DNA of 20,459 bases, from positions 1 to 20,459 of the forward strand of contig CAZFWC010000011.1 in the NCBI GenBank assembly GCA_964522515.1, written 5' to 3'. The number at the start of each line of letters is the position of its first letter. Within the stretch, counting starts at the first letter, position 1. The notes under the pieces are model-generated. The model made no database searches. It was not told where the DNA came from and saw only the letters and a program-made list of their open reading frames with translations. Below are positions 19,362 through 20,459 of this stretch, one piece after another. Position numbers and translations under genes: made by a program. The DNA is from CAYNCE01 sp964522515. GTDB lineage: Bacteria; Patescibacteriota; Patescibacteriia; UBA2196.

Positions 19362-19465
19362 AAATACCTTAAATCGTGTATTTTTTATGACTGCTTAGTA
19401 AAATTTCGCTAATATTAAAGATAAAAAATTAAAAAAACACTTTTTAAGACAAGGAAACACTTTTT

Positions 19466-20002
19466 ATGGTGTTGTTTCAAAAACACGAATCATTTATTGA
19501 AAAAATATTTATTATTACTATTATAATTTTAGTTTGCGAATTTTCAATTCCACATAAAATTTTAGCGCAAAAAGTTCAAAATTCAATTTATCAAGAAACA
19601 CAAAATTCAATTAATCTTGGTCCAACTTTAATTCAAATTAAGGATCCATTAAATTCATATTTAACAAGACAAGTTGAACTTAGCAAACTTCCTGAAATTG
19701 AAAATAAAAAACCTAAATTAATTCGCTGGGTAACTGTAACTGCTTATTCTTCAACAACTGATCAATGCGATTCAACTCCTTTTATTACTGCAAATGGAAA
19801 ATGGGTCTACGATGGTTTAGTCGCAACTAATTTTTTATATTTTGGAACTAATGTAAAATTCCCAGATTACTTTGGAGATAAAATTTTTACAGTTGATGAT
19901 AGAATGAATAAAAAATATAATTCCAGAATTGATGTTTGGATGCCAACTCGCGAACAAGCCAAAGAATTTGGAGTTAGATATTTGAAAGTTGAGATTTACT
20001 AA
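19466..20002 (+). CDS. secreted or anchored 3D-domain protein (putative cell-wall hydrolase)
   Basis: 178 residues. AAGGA at 19451-19455 supports ATG 19466. Residues ~11-34 are hydrophobic (IEKIFIITIIILVCEFSIP) and end in ILAQ, which may be a signal-peptide cleavage site or an anchor. A spacer of ~50 residues follows. The C-terminal ~95 residues are a 3D domain, named for three aspartates, here in WVTVTAYSS..DQCDSTPF, FTVDDRM and SRIDVWM, with ITANGKWVYDGLVATN between. The fold is shared with MltA and the resuscitation-type protein YabE and is linked to peptidoglycan cleavage. No catalytic residue is obviously missing. Confidence 0.8.
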   Translation: MVLFQKHESFIEKIFIITIIILVCEFSIPHKILAQKVQNSIYQETQNSINLGPTLIQIKDPLNSYLTRQVELSKLPEIENKKPKLIRWVTVTAYSSTTDQCDSTPFITANGKWVYDGLVATNFLYFGTNVKFPDYFGDKIFTVDDRMNKKYNSRIDVWMPTREQAKEFGVRYLKVEIY

Positions 20003-20035
20003 TTGCGAATAATACAAATACAAACTAATAATGCT

Positions 20036-20077
20036 AATTAAAAAATCAGTTCTAAATTCAGAACTGATTTTTTAATT
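20036..20077. terminator. bidirectional terminator between convergent genes
   Basis: AATTAAAAAATCAGTTCT (20036-20053), loop AAATTC, AGAACTGATTTTTTAATT (20060-20077): 18 perfect pairs with A and T runs on each side. Confidence 0.9.
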
Positions 20078-20086
20078 ACAAAATTT

Positions 20087-20323
20087 TTAAACTTCAATCA
20101 CAACTGGTAACACCATTGGTCGTTTGCCAGTTTTTTGAAATAAAAATTGTCCAATATCATTTCTAATTTTATTTTTAATATAATCACCTTGAACTGGATT
20201 CTGATTTTCAAATGACTCTACAATTTTACTAATTTTTTTACGAGTTGCTGAAATCAATTCTTTATTTTCTTTTAAATAAACAAATCCGCGAGAAATAATA
20301 TCTGGACTTTGAATTAATTTACC
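20087..20323 (-). CDS. ribonuclease J, C-terminal fragment (partial)
   Basis: Reading down from 20323 the frame gives GKLIQSPDIISRGFVYLKE, then KELISATRKKI, a helical stretch ending FLFQKTGKRPMVLPVVIEV and TAA at 20087-20089. SPDIISRGFVY and the RPM-x-LP-V-x-x-EV ending are hallmarks of the RNase J C-terminal domain. RNase J is a metallo-beta-lactamase nuclease with 5'-3' exo- and endonuclease activity in mRNA decay and rRNA processing. Only the last ~79 residues are here. The sequence further upstream does not continue the RNase J core but switches to something else (see next entry), so this is either a broken gene or an assembly join at a contig end. Confidence 0.75.
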   Translation of the reverse strand, partial: GKLIQSPDIISRGFVYLKENKELISATRKKISKIVESFENQNPVQGDYIKNKIRNDIGQFLFQKTGKRPMVLPVVIEV

Positions 20324-20459
20324 TTGACCAAATCCTAAATCTAAAAAATGACTTTTGGGTTTAATTTTTTTAAGGATTAGTTGTAAGGTTTTGGTTGGAA
20401 TAAAATTTTTGTTTGGCGTATGATTTTATTAACTTCCTTTAAAATATTTTTTGCTCCTT
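20312..20459 (-). pseudogene. methyltransferase-like sequence joined to the RNase J fragment
   Basis: In the same frame, upstream of GKLIQSPD, the translation reads NHTPNKNFIPTKTLQLILKK and then IKPKSHFLDLGFGQGKLI. This looks like the entry of a class I SAM methyltransferase: a PT-x-x-x-L-x-x-IL helix and motif I DLGFGQG. Two TAA codons in frame (20431-20426) close it, and there is no ATG between them and RNase J. A neighbouring frame above the stops reads GAKNILKEVNKIIRQTKILF, a plausible upstream part displaced by a frameshift. The apparent junction is the shared GQGKLI stretch (about 20312-20329). Probably a chimera or a decayed gene; not a working protein. Confidence 0.4.

Overview
The window looks like part of a Candidate Phyla Radiation (Patescibacteria, probably Parcubacteria-like) chromosome. 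The DNA is very AT-rich. Genes are short and tightly packed, and TGA is used as a stop (5646, 5747, 8322), so this is the standard code and not the Gracilibacteria code. The gene set fits that group: a VanW-family wall protein, type IV pilus PilM/N/O/B with no secretin gene in view, a DksA-like zinc-finger protein, PEP synthase, endonuclease Q, a tiny Lys/Arg-rich DNA-binding protein and many small unknown membrane proteins. The assignment is inference from gene content and style; no rRNA or tRNA gene was seen.

Layout. 1-2907 (+): khpA, trmD, a ~530-base gap that probably holds a structured RNA, then dksA-like and lspA. 2897-5287 (-): vanW-family gene and a single-domain response regulator. 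5344-5842 (+): three membrane-peptide genes chained by ATGA overlaps, two of them only 34 and 32 codons. 5919-12192 (-): pilus operon, in transcription order pilM, PsbP-like protein, pilN, pilO, PilP-like protein, pilB, small basic protein. 12522-12692 (+): Lys/Arg-rich protein. 12831-17117 (-): endonuclease Q, a three-helix membrane protein, PEP synthase. 17184-17655 (+): hicBA toxin-antitoxin pair inside a 23/25 direct repeat that includes the ppsA start codon. 17742-19230 (-): DUF4870-like protein and a KE-rich coiled-coil membrane protein. 19287-20002 (+): consensus promoter, early hairpin-terminator and a 3D-domain protein. 20087-20459 (-): RNase J C-terminus joined to methyltransferase-like sequence.

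The most interesting content is a set of at least four families of short palindromic or phased repeats scattered between genes and inside them. Family A (GC-rich, core CCGCC..GGCGG / CTCCTTCGC..GCTACGGCGG) has eight copies. Three sit just upstream of start codons with their SD-like end facing the gene, and three lie inside coding sequences (lspA, response regulator, coiled-coil protein). Family B (CCCTGTNAAAT..ATTTNACAGGG) lies twice in trmD and twice in pilN, always in open frame. The first trmD copy is flanked by an exact 6-base direct repeat, and removing its 39 bases restores the expected TrmD active-site sequence. Family C (CCCGAGTACTCGGG) lies in pilM and the DUF4870-like gene. Family D is a TTACNNN seven-base array in lspA and at the ppsA stop. 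In lspA, removing a family A copy restores the heptad phase. Together they resemble the protein-invading palindromic elements known from Rickettsia, but here in an ultra-small bacterium.

A second theme is transcripts that apparently start at the ATG: vanW, hicB and the coiled-coil gene each have a -10 box exactly six bases before the start codon.
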